Made by a program: the position numbers and the translations under genes
Notes under the pieces: model-generated
The model's database searches: none
The model's input: only the letters and a program-made list of their open reading frames with translations
Told to the model about the DNA's origin: nothing
In this document: piece by piece, positions 6,442-12,539 of the stretch
Position numbering within the stretch: position 1 is the first letter of the stretch
Layout: every line of letters starts with the position of its first letter
Source of the DNA: an uncultured Burkholderiales bacterium
Lineage (GTDB): Bacteria; Pseudomonadota; Gammaproteobacteria; Burkholderiales; Burkholderiaceae_C
Reading direction: 5' to 3'
NCBI GenBank assembly: GCA_903856995.1
Contig: CAIODK010000203.1
Location: 1 to 12,539, forward strand
Length of the DNA stretch: 12,539 nt

Positions 6442-7503
6442 TTAGCGGCGCATGTCCCGCGCCATCGTCACAGCCGCCAACAGGCTCGATGCATCCGCCT
6501 TACCTGTGCCCGCCACATCAAAGGCCGTCCCGTGGTCGGGACTGGTTCTAATCAAGGGCAGGCCCAAGGTCACGTTCACGCCTTGCTCGACACCGAGGTA
6601 CTTCACGGGAATCAAGCCTTGGTCGTGGTACATCGCAATCACCACATCAAATTCGCCAGCTTGACCATTCTTGGCACGTGCGCGCATGAACACCGTGTCT
6701 GGCGCATAGGGCCCACTTACGTGCAGCCCCTCAGCACGCGCCTGAACCAATGCTGGGATGATGATGTCCAACTCCTCACGCCCCATCAACCCGCCCTCAC
6801 CCGCATGCGGGTTCAACCCCGCCACAGCCATGTGTGGCGCATGGCCTGTGGCCGCCAGCTCTGCCTCATGGGTGATGCGCAAGGTTTGCAAAATATTGTC
6901 AACCGTTACCGCCTCAATCGCTTGGCGCAGTGACACATGGATGCTCACCAACACGGTTTTAAGTTCAGGGTTGGCCAACATCATGCGCACGGGCATATCG
7001 TCAACCGCCACGCCCGCATGGGCTGCAGCACAGGCCTGCAGCATTTCGGTGTGGCCTGGAAACGGCACACCTGCGACGCTCAATGCCTCTTTATGCAAAG
7101 GCGCGGTCACCACGGCAGACAGTTCGCCACGCAAGGCGGCATTGGCGGCCCATACCACGCAGTCTGCGGCCAGCTTGCCTGCGGTAGCGTTGATGCGGCC
7201 CCATGCGGGTAACTGGTCGGCAGGCAATGGCGGCGTCACTTGCAACACGGGAATCGTGAAAGGCACGGCGAAATGAGCAACCTCTGCCAAACCTGAAACC
7301 AGTTGCACATGCATTTGCGGTTCATGCAACTCGCACTGAGCCAAGAGCAAGGCCGCACGCTGCATCACCGCCACATCGCCGATCACCACGCAGCCGAGCA
7401 TTTTCTCGGGTGCATCGCGAAATGCTTTGACGATGATTTCCGGACCGATGCCCGCAGCATCGCCCAACGTGACGGCCATGGGCTTGATCAGATGGTCAGC
7501 CAT
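6442..7503 (-). CDS. pdxA: 4-hydroxythreonine-4-phosphate dehydrogenase PdxA
   Basis: PdxA oxidises 4-phosphohydroxy-L-threonine in the DXP-dependent pathway to pyridoxal 5'-phosphate (vitamin B6), feeding PdxJ in the cytoplasm. The 353-residue protein carries the three metal-binding histidines in their family contexts: H151 (PFPGHTEM), H233 (GLNPHAGEGG) and H293 (MYHDQGLIPVKY). The C-terminal signature SPDHGTAFDVAGTGKAD is also present. The N-terminal motif usually written GDPAGIGPE reads GDAAGIGPE here. ATG at 7503 was chosen; a GTG two codons earlier (7509) overlaps the upstream stop as GTGA and is a real alternative. Neither has a clear Shine-Dalgarno, so translation is probably coupled to the Nif3-family gene. 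It is the last gene of the minus-strand run. Confidence 0.96.
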   Translation of the reverse strand: MADHLIKPMAVTLGDAAGIGPEIIVKAFRDAPEKMLGCVVIGDVAVMQRAALLLAQCELHEPQMHVQLVSGLAEVAHFAVPFTIPVLQVTPPLPADQLPAWGRINATAGKLAADCVVWAANAALRGELSAVVTAPLHKEALSVAGVPFPGHTEMLQACAAAHAGVAVDDMPVRMMLANPELKTVLVSIHVSLRQAIEAVTVDNILQTLRITHEAELAATGHAPHMAVAGLNPHAGEGGLMGREELDIIIPALVQARAEGLHVSGPYAPDTVFMRARAKNGQAGEFDVVIAMYHDQGLIPVKYLGVEQGVNVTLGLPLIRTSPDHGTAFDVAGTGKADASSLLAAVTMARDMRR

Positions 7504-7505
7504 GG

Positions 7506-8273
7506 TCACGCGGGGTTATCAATGTCGATGAACTCATGCGTGATGCCCAGCTGAGCCGACACATGCGCAGCAACAGCAGGCGCACCGTAGCGCTCTGTGG
7601 CGTGATGACCGCAGGCCAAAAATGCCACACCGGTTTCACGTGCCAAATGCGCTTGTGGTTCAGAAATTTCGCCCGTGATGAACGCATCCACACCCGCTGC
7701 AATGGCCGCTTCAAAATAACTTTGTGCACCACCCGTGCACCACGCCACGCGGCGAATTTCACGCCCGGGCATTTGCACCACGACTGGCGCACGCCCCAAA
7801 GCTTGCGACACCACATCCGCCAAGGCGTGTGCGTCGGCAAATGTTTGGCCATCCGCACGCGCACCCCACAAACCCAAATCTTGCTCGCCGAACACCCCTT
7901 GCACTTGCAAGCCCAAACGTTTACCCAACTGCGCGTTGTTGCCCAGCCCGGGGTGTGCGTCGAGCGGCAGGTGATAAGCCAACACATTGATGTTGTGCGC
8001 CAACAGCAACTGCAAGCGCTGCTTCATCCAGCCCGTCACCGTTCCGTCTTGGCCACGCCAAAATAAACCGTGGTGTACAAAAATAGCATCTGCCTTCGCT
8101 TCAATGGCCGCCTCAATCAGCGCACGACTAGCGGTCACGCCTGACACCACGTGGCGAATCGTGTCAGAGCCTTCGACCTGCAAACCATTGGGTCCGTAAT
8201 CTTTGAAACGCATGGGTTGCAACAATTCGTTGCAAGCATTCAGCAATGTTTGACGTGTGATGACTTGACTCAT
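7506..8273 (-). CDS. Nif3/DUF34 (YbgI-like) dinuclear metal protein
   Basis: Members of this widespread family form hexameric toroids with a dinuclear metal site. Some are labelled GTP cyclohydrolase 1 type 2 homologues, but the physiological role is unsettled. The 255-residue protein shows the expected ligand motifs: HH at 67-68 in FVHHGLFW, H101 and D105 in YHLPLDAHPG, and H223/E227 in CGHHATERYG. GPNGLQVEG near the N-terminus and the central FITGEISEP are also family-typical. This is the short form without the extra inserted domain found in longer members. Its ATG overlaps the stop of the HtrA-type protease by 4 bases (ATGA), and its own stop lies next to the pdxA start. That suggests coupled translation but does not define function. 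Confidence 0.93.
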   Translation of the reverse strand: MSQVITRQTLLNACNELLQPMRFKDYGPNGLQVEGSDTIRHVVSGVTASRALIEAAIEAKADAIFVHHGLFWRGQDGTVTGWMKQRLQLLLAHNINVLAYHLPLDAHPGLGNNAQLGKRLGLQVQGVFGEQDLGLWGARADGQTFADAHALADVVSQALGRAPVVVQMPGREIRRVAWCTGGAQSYFEAAIAAGVDAFITGEISEPQAHLARETGVAFLACGHHATERYGAPAVAAHVSAQLGITHEFIDIDNPA

Positions 8274-9412
8274 CGTGGCACCTTAATTTTGGGGCGTTGT
8301 GCAGGGGTGATCTCGAGCATCACGCGTTCGTTGCGGCGCAACACCTCTAGCTCGACACGTTTGCCGGGAGCAAGGGCTGCGATTTGCGTCATCAACTCAT
8401 CCACATTTTTCACCGGCCGGCCCGCCACCATCAGTAACAAATCTCCGGGTCGTAAACCTGCGGTGGCAGCCGGCCCGTTTTGCAACACACCGGAGACGAT
8501 CACGCCCGTTGATTGCTTCAAACCAAAAGTTTCTGCCAACTCCGGCGTTACCGCCAACGGCTCGATGCCCACCCAGCCGCGCGTGACTTGACCATCGCGC
8601 ACAATGCCTTCCAACACTTGGCGTGCAGTAGATACAGGGATCGCAAATCCAATCCCTAAATTGCCGCCAGAGCGCGAATAAATGGCAGTGTTGATACCAA
8701 TCAAATGGCCATGCACATCCACCAAAGCGCCGCCCGAATTGCCGGGGTTAATCGCTGCGTCGGTTTGGATGAAATTTTCAAACGTATTGATGCCCAGCTG
8801 ATTGCGACCTAAGGCAGACACAATGCCGCTGGTCACCGTTTGACCCACGCCAAACGGGTTGCCAATCGCGAGCACGCGGTCCCCGACCTGCGCCGTCTCG
8901 GAATTACCCAGAACGATAACGGGCAGGCGGTCCAACTTGATGCGCAGAATCGCCAAGTCAGTCTCTGGGTCTGCGCCAATGAGCTGTGCAATGGCGTGGC
9001 GACCGTCGCTGAGCGTGACCTCAATCTCCTGCGCGCCGTCAATCACATGGTTGTTAGTAAGGATGTGCCCCTCGCGGCTGACGATGACACCGCTGCCCAA
9101 GCCTTGCTGTGGCGCTTCGTCCTCTCGGTCGCCATTGAAAAAGCGAAACCACGGCTCATTTTGGGGACTTGGGCTGGCCGCTTTCTCTTGCGTGGTGGCA
9201 ATACTCACCACGGCAGGCGACGCCACCTTTGCAGCGGGGCTCAAGCTACCCGGCATCACTGCGCCGGAATCATTGGGAGCAGCCTCAAGCAAGGTCACTC
9301 CCGTTAGCAACGCTTGGCGATTGAGCCATTCAGGCTTTAATGTTGCGACCACGAACCAAATTGCCACCAAGACGGTGACGATTTGAGAGAACAACAACCA
9401 TTGACGTTTCAT
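8270..9412 (-). CDS. Membrane-anchored HtrA-family serine protease with one PDZ domain (DegS/DegQ-like)
   Basis: The 380 residues begin with a basic start and a hydrophobic segment (about 8-24) with no clear signal-peptidase site, so the protein is probably anchored with its protease domain in the periplasm. The trypsin-like domain carries the triad H122 (TNNHVIDG), D152 (TDLAILRI) and S226 (NPGNSGGAL). One PDZ domain follows (about 280-370), containing LRPGDLLLMVAGRPV. Anchor plus single PDZ resembles E. coli DegS, which starts the sigma-E stress cascade; soluble DegP and DegQ have two PDZ domains. Whether it signals or degrades misfolded proteins cannot be told from sequence. It follows tatC by 18 bases, without an obvious Shine-Dalgarno, and overlaps the Nif3-family gene by 4. 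Confidence 0.94.
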   Translation of the reverse strand: MKRQWLLFSQIVTVLVAIWFVVATLKPEWLNRQALLTGVTLLEAAPNDSGAVMPGSLSPAAKVASPAVVSIATTQEKAASPSPQNEPWFRFFNGDREDEAPQQGLGSGVIVSREGHILTNNHVIDGAQEIEVTLSDGRHAIAQLIGADPETDLAILRIKLDRLPVIVLGNSETAQVGDRVLAIGNPFGVGQTVTSGIVSALGRNQLGINTFENFIQTDAAINPGNSGGALVDVHGHLIGINTAIYSRSGGNLGIGFAIPVSTARQVLEGIVRDGQVTRGWVGIEPLAVTPELAETFGLKQSTGVIVSGVLQNGPAATAGLRPGDLLLMVAGRPVKNVDELMTQIAALAPGKRVELEVLRRNERVMLEITPAQRPKIKVPR

Positions 9413-9430
9413 GGGTTGTTTGCGCGGCGC

Positions 9431-10201
9431 TTATTCGGCGTCCGGCGCTTGGGTATGTTTGAGGAACAAACGAGCGGCCCAAATACCGATCTCGTACAGC
9501 ACACACATGGGAATCGCCAAGGCAAGCTGCGAAACCACATCAGGCGGCGTCACGATCGCGGCAATGATGAAAGCCAAGACAATGAAGTACGAACGGAAAT
9601 CCTTGAGCTTCTGGATTGACACGACATTCATGCGGGCCAACACGATCACCACAATCGGCACTTCAAACGCCAAACCAAATGCAATAAACATGGTCAGCAC
9701 AAAGCTCAAATAAGCCTCAATATCTGGCGCGGCAGTGATGCTCTTTGGCGCAAAGCCTTGGATGAACTTGAACACCTGACCAAACACAAAGAAGTAACAA
9801 AACGCCACCCCAATCATGAACAGCACCGTGCTCGACACCACCAAAGGCAGCACCAACTTCTTTTCATGCGCATACAAACCGGGCGCAACAAACGCCCACA
9901 CTTGGTACAACACCACAGGCAAGGCCAACAAAAATGCGGCCATCATCAAAATCTTGAGAGGCACCAAAAATGGTGAAATGACCGAGGTGGCGATCAAAGT
10001 CGCACCAGCCGGAAGTTGCGCCACCAAAGGGGCCGCCAGCAAGTCATACAACTCTGCAGGGCCAGGGTAAATCGCCAGCGCAGCGCCAGCGATCATCACG
10101 CCAATCGTGGCTTTGACCAAACGGTCGCGCAGCTCAATTAAGTGCTGCACAAAGGGCTGCTCGGTGCCAGCCAGTTCGTCGGTGGAAGGGGTATCAGACA
10201 T
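9431..10201 (-). CDS. tatC: Twin-arginine translocase subunit TatC
   Basis: TatC is the polytopic receptor that, with TatB, recognises twin-arginine signal peptides and organises export of folded proteins. The 256-residue protein has six predicted membrane segments. Conserved family positions are visible: HLIELRDRL at 20-28 (with E23 and R25), the first periplasmic region with LYDLLAAPL, and LYQVWAFVAPGLYAHEKK, which contains E113 of the signal-peptide site. VTPPDVVSQ lies in the last loop. Both ends face the cytoplasm in the family. Its start overlaps the end of tatB by 8 bases, so translation is probably coupled. The tatA-tatB-tatC order is standard. Confidence 0.98.
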   Translation of the reverse strand: MSDTPSTDELAGTEQPFVQHLIELRDRLVKATIGVMIAGAALAIYPGPAELYDLLAAPLVAQLPAGATLIATSVISPFLVPLKILMMAAFLLALPVVLYQVWAFVAPGLYAHEKKLVLPLVVSSTVLFMIGVAFCYFFVFGQVFKFIQGFAPKSITAAPDIEAYLSFVLTMFIAFGLAFEVPIVVIVLARMNVVSIQKLKDFRSYFIVLAFIIAAIVTPPDVVSQLALAIPMCVLYEIGIWAARLFLKHTQAPDAE

Positions 10202-10667
10202 GTTCAGAACGCTTTACTGGGCGAAAACGCGCCACGCGCGCGGCGCTAGATTGCGCCTTGGTGCGCACACCTTGACGGGCTTTGTACCAATGCGGGGTGG
10301 ACCCACGCTTGACACGCCATTTTTTTCCTGGATGTTGATAGCTGGGTGGTGGTGGTGCCAAAGGTTCGTAATGGTCTGACGACAAACCGGCGGTGGTGTC
10401 AGCCCAATCTTTTTCAAAGTCACTGCTGGCCGTGTGCACCGACTGCTCCACGTCCCGCGCCGCAGACTCCATCGTCTCTTTCATCTTTTTGAGCTCGTCG
10501 AGCTCCATCGTGCGGTTGACCTCGGCCTTCACGTCCGCGACGTAACGCTTGGCTTTACCCAGCAACGTCCCAACTGTGCGCGCGACGCTTGGCAACTTTT
10601 CAGGACCAATGACGACCAACGCAACAGCGCCAATCAGCGCGATTTTTGAAATATCAAGATCAAACAA
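10194..10667 (-). CDS. tatB: Twin-arginine translocase subunit TatB, TTG start
   Basis: TatB works with TatC in the signal-recognition complex. The 157-residue protein has the single N-terminal TM (about 7-21), the GPEKLP hinge at 21-26, and an amphipathic helix followed by a charged coiled region with ELDELKKMKETMESA. A proline stretch at 105-108 leads to a strongly basic tail rich in Arg and Lys. The only in-frame start able to give the MFDLDISK N-terminus is TTG at 10667. A TGA lies four codons upstream and no ATG or GTG lies between. No Shine-Dalgarno is evident. It starts 19 bases after the tatA stop. A weak start would suit the usual excess of TatA over TatB, which is an inference. Confidence 0.95.
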   Translation of the reverse strand: MFDLDISKIALIGAVALVVIGPEKLPSVARTVGTLLGKAKRYVADVKAEVNRTMELDELKKMKETMESAARDVEQSVHTASSDFEKDWADTTAGLSSDHYEPLAPPPPSYQHPGKKWRVKRGSTPHWYKARQGVRTKAQSSAARVARFRPVKRSEHV

Positions 10668-10686
10668 AGCAAGCGATCAACAGCAA

Positions 10687-10920
10687 TTAAGACTTGTTCT
10701 TGACTTCAACGTCAATGGTGTTTTTGTCTGTAGACACAGCGGCGGCTGGGGCAGCAGGCTTGTCTTCAGCCGCGGGTGCGCTGCCGTCCTTCATGCCGTC
10801 TTTGAAGCCTTTGACGGCCCCACCCAAATCGCCACCCAAGTTTCTAAGCTTCTTGGTGCCAAATACCATGATCACGATCAACAACACGATCAGCCAATGC
10901 CAAATAGAAAACGAACCCAT
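10687..10920 (-). CDS. tatA: Twin-arginine translocase subunit TatA
   Basis: TatA oligomers are recruited to substrate-loaded TatBC and form or enable the translocation path. The 77-residue protein starts MGSFSIWHWLIVLLIVIMVFG, with one membrane helix (about 5-20) and the conserved Phe-Gly hinge at 20-21. The amphipathic helix TKKLRNLGGDLGGAVKGFK includes the conserved F39. An unstructured Ala- and Lys-rich tail ends the protein. The ATG has a strong AGGAG Shine-Dalgarno at suitable spacing, in contrast to tatB. It lies 32 bases after hinT. A TATAAA-like box in that gap has no good -35, so an internal promoter is only possible. Confidence 0.97.
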   Translation of the reverse strand: MGSFSIWHWLIVLLIVIMVFGTKKLRNLGGDLGGAVKGFKDGMKDGSAPAAEDKPAAPAAAVSTDKNTIDVEVKNKS

Positions 10921-10952
10921 GTGTAACTCCTAAGTATTTATATCGATTCTAA

Positions 10953-11312
10953 TCAACCGCGCAGCCAAGGGCGCGGGCCACCCATGACATGCCAGTGCAT
11001 ATGGTGCACTTCTTGCCCACCTTCCACCCCAGTATTGGCCACGATGCGAAACCCACCTTCTGGGTAGGGCCTTGCGCCCTCTTGCAAAGCCAACTTGGGC
11101 GCCAGCAACATCATGCGGCCCAATAAGCCTTCGTGCTCGGGGGTGGTCTGCGCCATCGAGGGGATGTGCAGCTTCGGAATGATCAAGAAATGCACAGGCG
11201 CCCAAGGATTGATATCGTGGAAGGCAAATACCTCCTCGTCTTCATAAACTTTGCGCGACGGGATTTGGCCCGAAATAATTTTACAAAACAGGCAATTGGA
11301 ATCAGTGGTCAT
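10953..11312 (-). CDS. hinT: HIT-family (HinT-type) purine nucleoside phosphoramidase
   Basis: HinT-type proteins hydrolyse adenosine 5'-phosphoramidates and related aminoacyl-AMP compounds; their cellular role is not well defined. The 119-residue protein has NCLFCKIISGQIPS at the start, with the C-x-x-C pair at 7 and 10 typical of this group. FAFHDINPWAPVHFLIIPK forms the middle and the catalytic HIT motif HMHWHV is at 104-109. Length is normal for the family. It starts 18 bases after the stop of the DUF4870-like gene with a GAGAG upstream, and tatA follows. A hisI-hisE-(membrane protein)-HIT-tat order is common in betaproteobacteria, as far as I recall, but does not imply a shared pathway. 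Confidence 0.95.
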   Translation of the reverse strand: MTTDSNCLFCKIISGQIPSRKVYEDEEVFAFHDINPWAPVHFLIIPKLHIPSMAQTTPEHEGLLGRMMLLAPKLALQEGARPYPEGGFRIVANTGVEGGQEVHHMHWHVMGGPRPWLRG

Positions 11313-11330
11313 GTCGCTCTCATCACAAGG

Positions 11331-11717
11331 TCAGCCGTCCATCGGCTGCTGCTTGTTCAAACGAACCAAGCCCAACACGATGCGGTAGAGGAACCACACA
11401 GAAATCACCGCCCAAGCCAACCAGCCAGGCAAGATAAAAAAGAACCAAAGCGGTGACGTGACCAGATAAAGCACGGCGGCCCAAATGACGGTGCGAATGC
11501 GGTAGCTAAAGTGCGACGCTTCCCAACCAGCCCCCGCATCACTTTTCTTGATCAGGTCAAGAATCAAAGCCACCACCAACAGCACGGGACCCACTTGCGC
11601 ACCCGGAATGATGGCACTCACCGCCACGATCAAATGCAGCACATAGCTGATCAGGCTGACCGTGTGCGTGGCATCCTCTTGCATAGACGATGCGTCAGAC
11701 CAATCTGGCTTAGTCAC
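11331..11717 (-). CDS. Small DUF4870-like membrane protein of unknown function
   Basis: The 128-residue protein has a hydrophilic start of about 16 residues and four likely membrane segments (about 20-38, 42-57, 74-96 and 98-118). The pattern resembles DUF4870/TMEM-type small membrane proteins: an acidic start, an early helix containing SYVLHL, a central LILDLIKKSD turn and then FSYRIRTVIW. No catalytic motif is visible and the function is unknown. The start is GTG at 11717, overlapping the end of hisE by 8 bases. An in-frame ATG at 11684 would give a shorter protein that keeps all membrane segments, but it lacks a Shine-Dalgarno. Both termini are predicted cytoplasmic if there are four helices. 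Co-translation with hisE is likely. Confidence 0.87.
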   Translation of the reverse strand: MTKPDWSDASSMQEDATHTVSLISYVLHLIVAVSAIIPGAQVGPVLLVVALILDLIKKSDAGAGWEASHFSYRIRTVIWAAVLYLVTSPLWFFFILPGWLAWAVISVWFLYRIVLGLVRLNKQQPMDG

Positions 11718-12093
11718 CCGTCAACTCGCGATGCTGTGCTTTGCGCAAAGCTTTTTCTTCTAAACCACTCAGGCCTTCGCGGCGCGCCAGCTCTTCAATC
11801 ACGTCAGAGGGCTTTAAACCGTAGTGCGCCAAGGCAATCATGCTGTGAAACCACAAGTCGGCCACTTCGTACACCAGCTTGGCGGGGTCACCGCCGTGGT
11901 CCACGTCTTTGGCGGCCATCACGGTCTCAGTCGCCTCTTCGCCAATCTTCTTCAAAAAGGCATCGGGCCCTTTGTGCAGCAAGCGCGAAACGTAGCTCTT
12001 CTCGGGGTCGCCGCCATTGGCGGGCTTGCGGCTTTCAATGATGTCGGCCAGACGTTGCAGTGTGTCTAAATTGTTGATGTGGGTGGAACTCAT
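11710..12093 (-). CDS. hisE: Phosphoribosyl-ATP pyrophosphatase HisE
   Basis: HisE removes pyrophosphate from phosphoribosyl-ATP, the second step of histidine synthesis. The 127-residue protein has the all-alpha MazG-like fold signature: SYVSRLLHKGPDAFLKKIGEEATE (E52, E53 and E56 as probable metal ligands) and LVYEVADLWFH, followed by a helical tail with EELARREG. It is separate from HisI, as is usual in betaproteobacteria; in enterics the two are fused. ATG at 12093 lies just downstream of the hisI stop. An in-frame GTG at 12102 overlaps that stop (GTGA) and is an alternative that adds three residues. No clear Shine-Dalgarno was seen, so translational coupling to hisI is likely. Confidence 0.96.
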   Translation of the reverse strand: MSSTHINNLDTLQRLADIIESRKPANGGDPEKSYVSRLLHKGPDAFLKKIGEEATETVMAAKDVDHGGDPAKLVYEVADLWFHSMIALAHYGLKPSDVIEELARREGLSGLEEKALRKAQHRELTGD

Positions 12094-12098
12094 GGTGT

Positions 12099-12488
12099 TC
12101 ACTTGTAAATGGATTCAGGGTCTTTCAGCACAGGCTCGCAAGCGTGCCAAGCTTCACCTTCAAGGCGCTGGTAAAAGCAGCTATGGCGCCCAGTATGGCA
12201 GGCAATGCCGGGCTCGTGCCCCTCCTGCGTCACCTTGAGCAACACAACATCGTTGTCGCAGTCGATGCGAATGTCGTGCACCGTTTGCACATGGCCCGAC
12301 TCCTCGCCCTTGAACCACAGCTTGTTGCGTGAGCGGCTGAAATACACAGCACGCTTGAGCTCAGCCGTTTTTTGCAGCGCCTCGCGGTTCATCCACGCAA
12401 ACATCAGCACATCGCCGCTGTCTTTTTCTTGGGCGATCACGGGTACCAGCCCCTTGTCGTCCCATTTGATTTCGTTAAGCCAAGTCAT
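12099..12488 (-). CDS. hisI: Phosphoribosyl-AMP cyclohydrolase HisI
   Basis: HisI opens the adenine ring of phosphoribosyl-AMP, the third step of histidine synthesis, using Zn and Mg. The 129-residue protein carries the conserved DCDND at 76-80 (metal-binding Asp and Cys) and GIACHTGRHSCFYQRL (C97 and C104, zinc ligands). It also has FAWMNREAL and YFSRSRNKLWFKGEESGH, all typical of PRA-CH. ATG at 12488 is preferred because GAGG lies 5 bases before it. A GTG directly ahead (12491) would be too close to that site. The ATG shares one base with the hisF stop (TGATG). Confidence 0.97.
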   Translation of the reverse strand: MTWLNEIKWDDKGLVPVIAQEKDSGDVLMFAWMNREALQKTAELKRAVYFSRSRNKLWFKGEESGHVQTVHDIRIDCDNDVVLLKVTQEGHEPGIACHTGRHSCFYQRLEGEAWHACEPVLKDPESIYK

Positions 12489-12539
12489 CACAACCTCACT
12501 GCAATGCCGCGCTCACGCATGCGTTCTTTGGCCTGCTGA
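12488..12539 (-). CDS. hisF: HisF (imidazole glycerol phosphate synthase cyclase subunit), last 16 residues only
   Basis: Reading the minus strand from the right edge gives QQAKERMRERGIAVRL and then TGA at 12490-12488. A C-terminus with A-K-x-x-M-x-x-x-G-[IV]-x-V-R-L is typical of HisF, and hisF directly upstream of hisI is the normal betaproteobacterial order. The call rests on 16 residues and position, so it is likely but not certain. Its stop overlaps the hisI ATG by one base. Confidence 0.8.
   Translation of the reverse strand, partial: QQAKERMRERGIAVRL

Noticed and set aside
10937..10942. TATAAA-like -10 box in the hinT-tatA gap
   Set aside because: No acceptable -35 at 16-18 bases; TTGGCT lies 20 bases away. 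Too weak to call a promoter.
1..12539. Search for mobile elements, CRISPR arrays, toxin-antitoxin or defence genes
   Set aside because: All sequence is accounted for by housekeeping genes with short gaps. No direct-repeat array, transposase or integrase sequence was seen.

Overview
The window looks like core chromosome of a betaproteobacterium, most likely Burkholderiales and Comamonadaceae-like. The inference rests on gene order and protein wording: petABC followed by sspA-sspB; hisF-hisI-hisE running through a small membrane gene and hinT into tatABC; a TatB with a long basic tail; and a short DUF721/DciA-type gene divergent from secA. No IS element, phage gene, CRISPR array or plasmid gene was seen. 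No intergenic stretch reaches 300 bases. The largest is about 150 bases, between petA and mscL.

Layout. Positions 1-1238 hold the N-terminal part of secA (minus strand, running off the left edge). A divergent plus-strand gene for a DUF721/DciA-like protein follows (about 1352-1738). It converges on a tRNA-Thr(UGU) gene (minus) across a shared hairpin terminator at 1743-1773. Minus-strand sspB and sspA come next (1885-2981), just downstream of the cytochrome bc1 operon petA-petB-petC (5874 down to 3078). Two tandem hairpins lie between petC and sspA. mscL (6024-6434, plus) is divergent from petA and converges on pdxA.

From 12539 down to 6442 there is one tightly packed minus-strand run: hisF (last codons only), hisI, hisE, a 4-TM DUF4870-like protein, hinT, tatA, tatB, tatC, a membrane-anchored single-PDZ HtrA/DegS-type protease, a Nif3/DUF34 protein and pdxA. 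Gaps are about 32 bp or less and six junctions overlap or can overlap, so a single polycistronic unit is plausible, although internal promoters cannot be excluded.

Functional links. The genes cover Sec export (SecA), Tat export (TatABC), a Tat-dependent respiratory complex (the Rieske protein of bc1), envelope quality control (HtrA type), osmotic protection (MscL), ClpXP substrate delivery (SspB), histidine biosynthesis (HisF, HisI, HisE) and vitamin B6 synthesis (PdxA). I found no clear new system. The points most worth a second look are a KR instead of RR Tat motif on the Rieske protein, a terminator whose U-tract runs straight into the sspA ribosome binding site, a TTG-only start for tatB, and the uncharacterised membrane protein inside the his-tat run.
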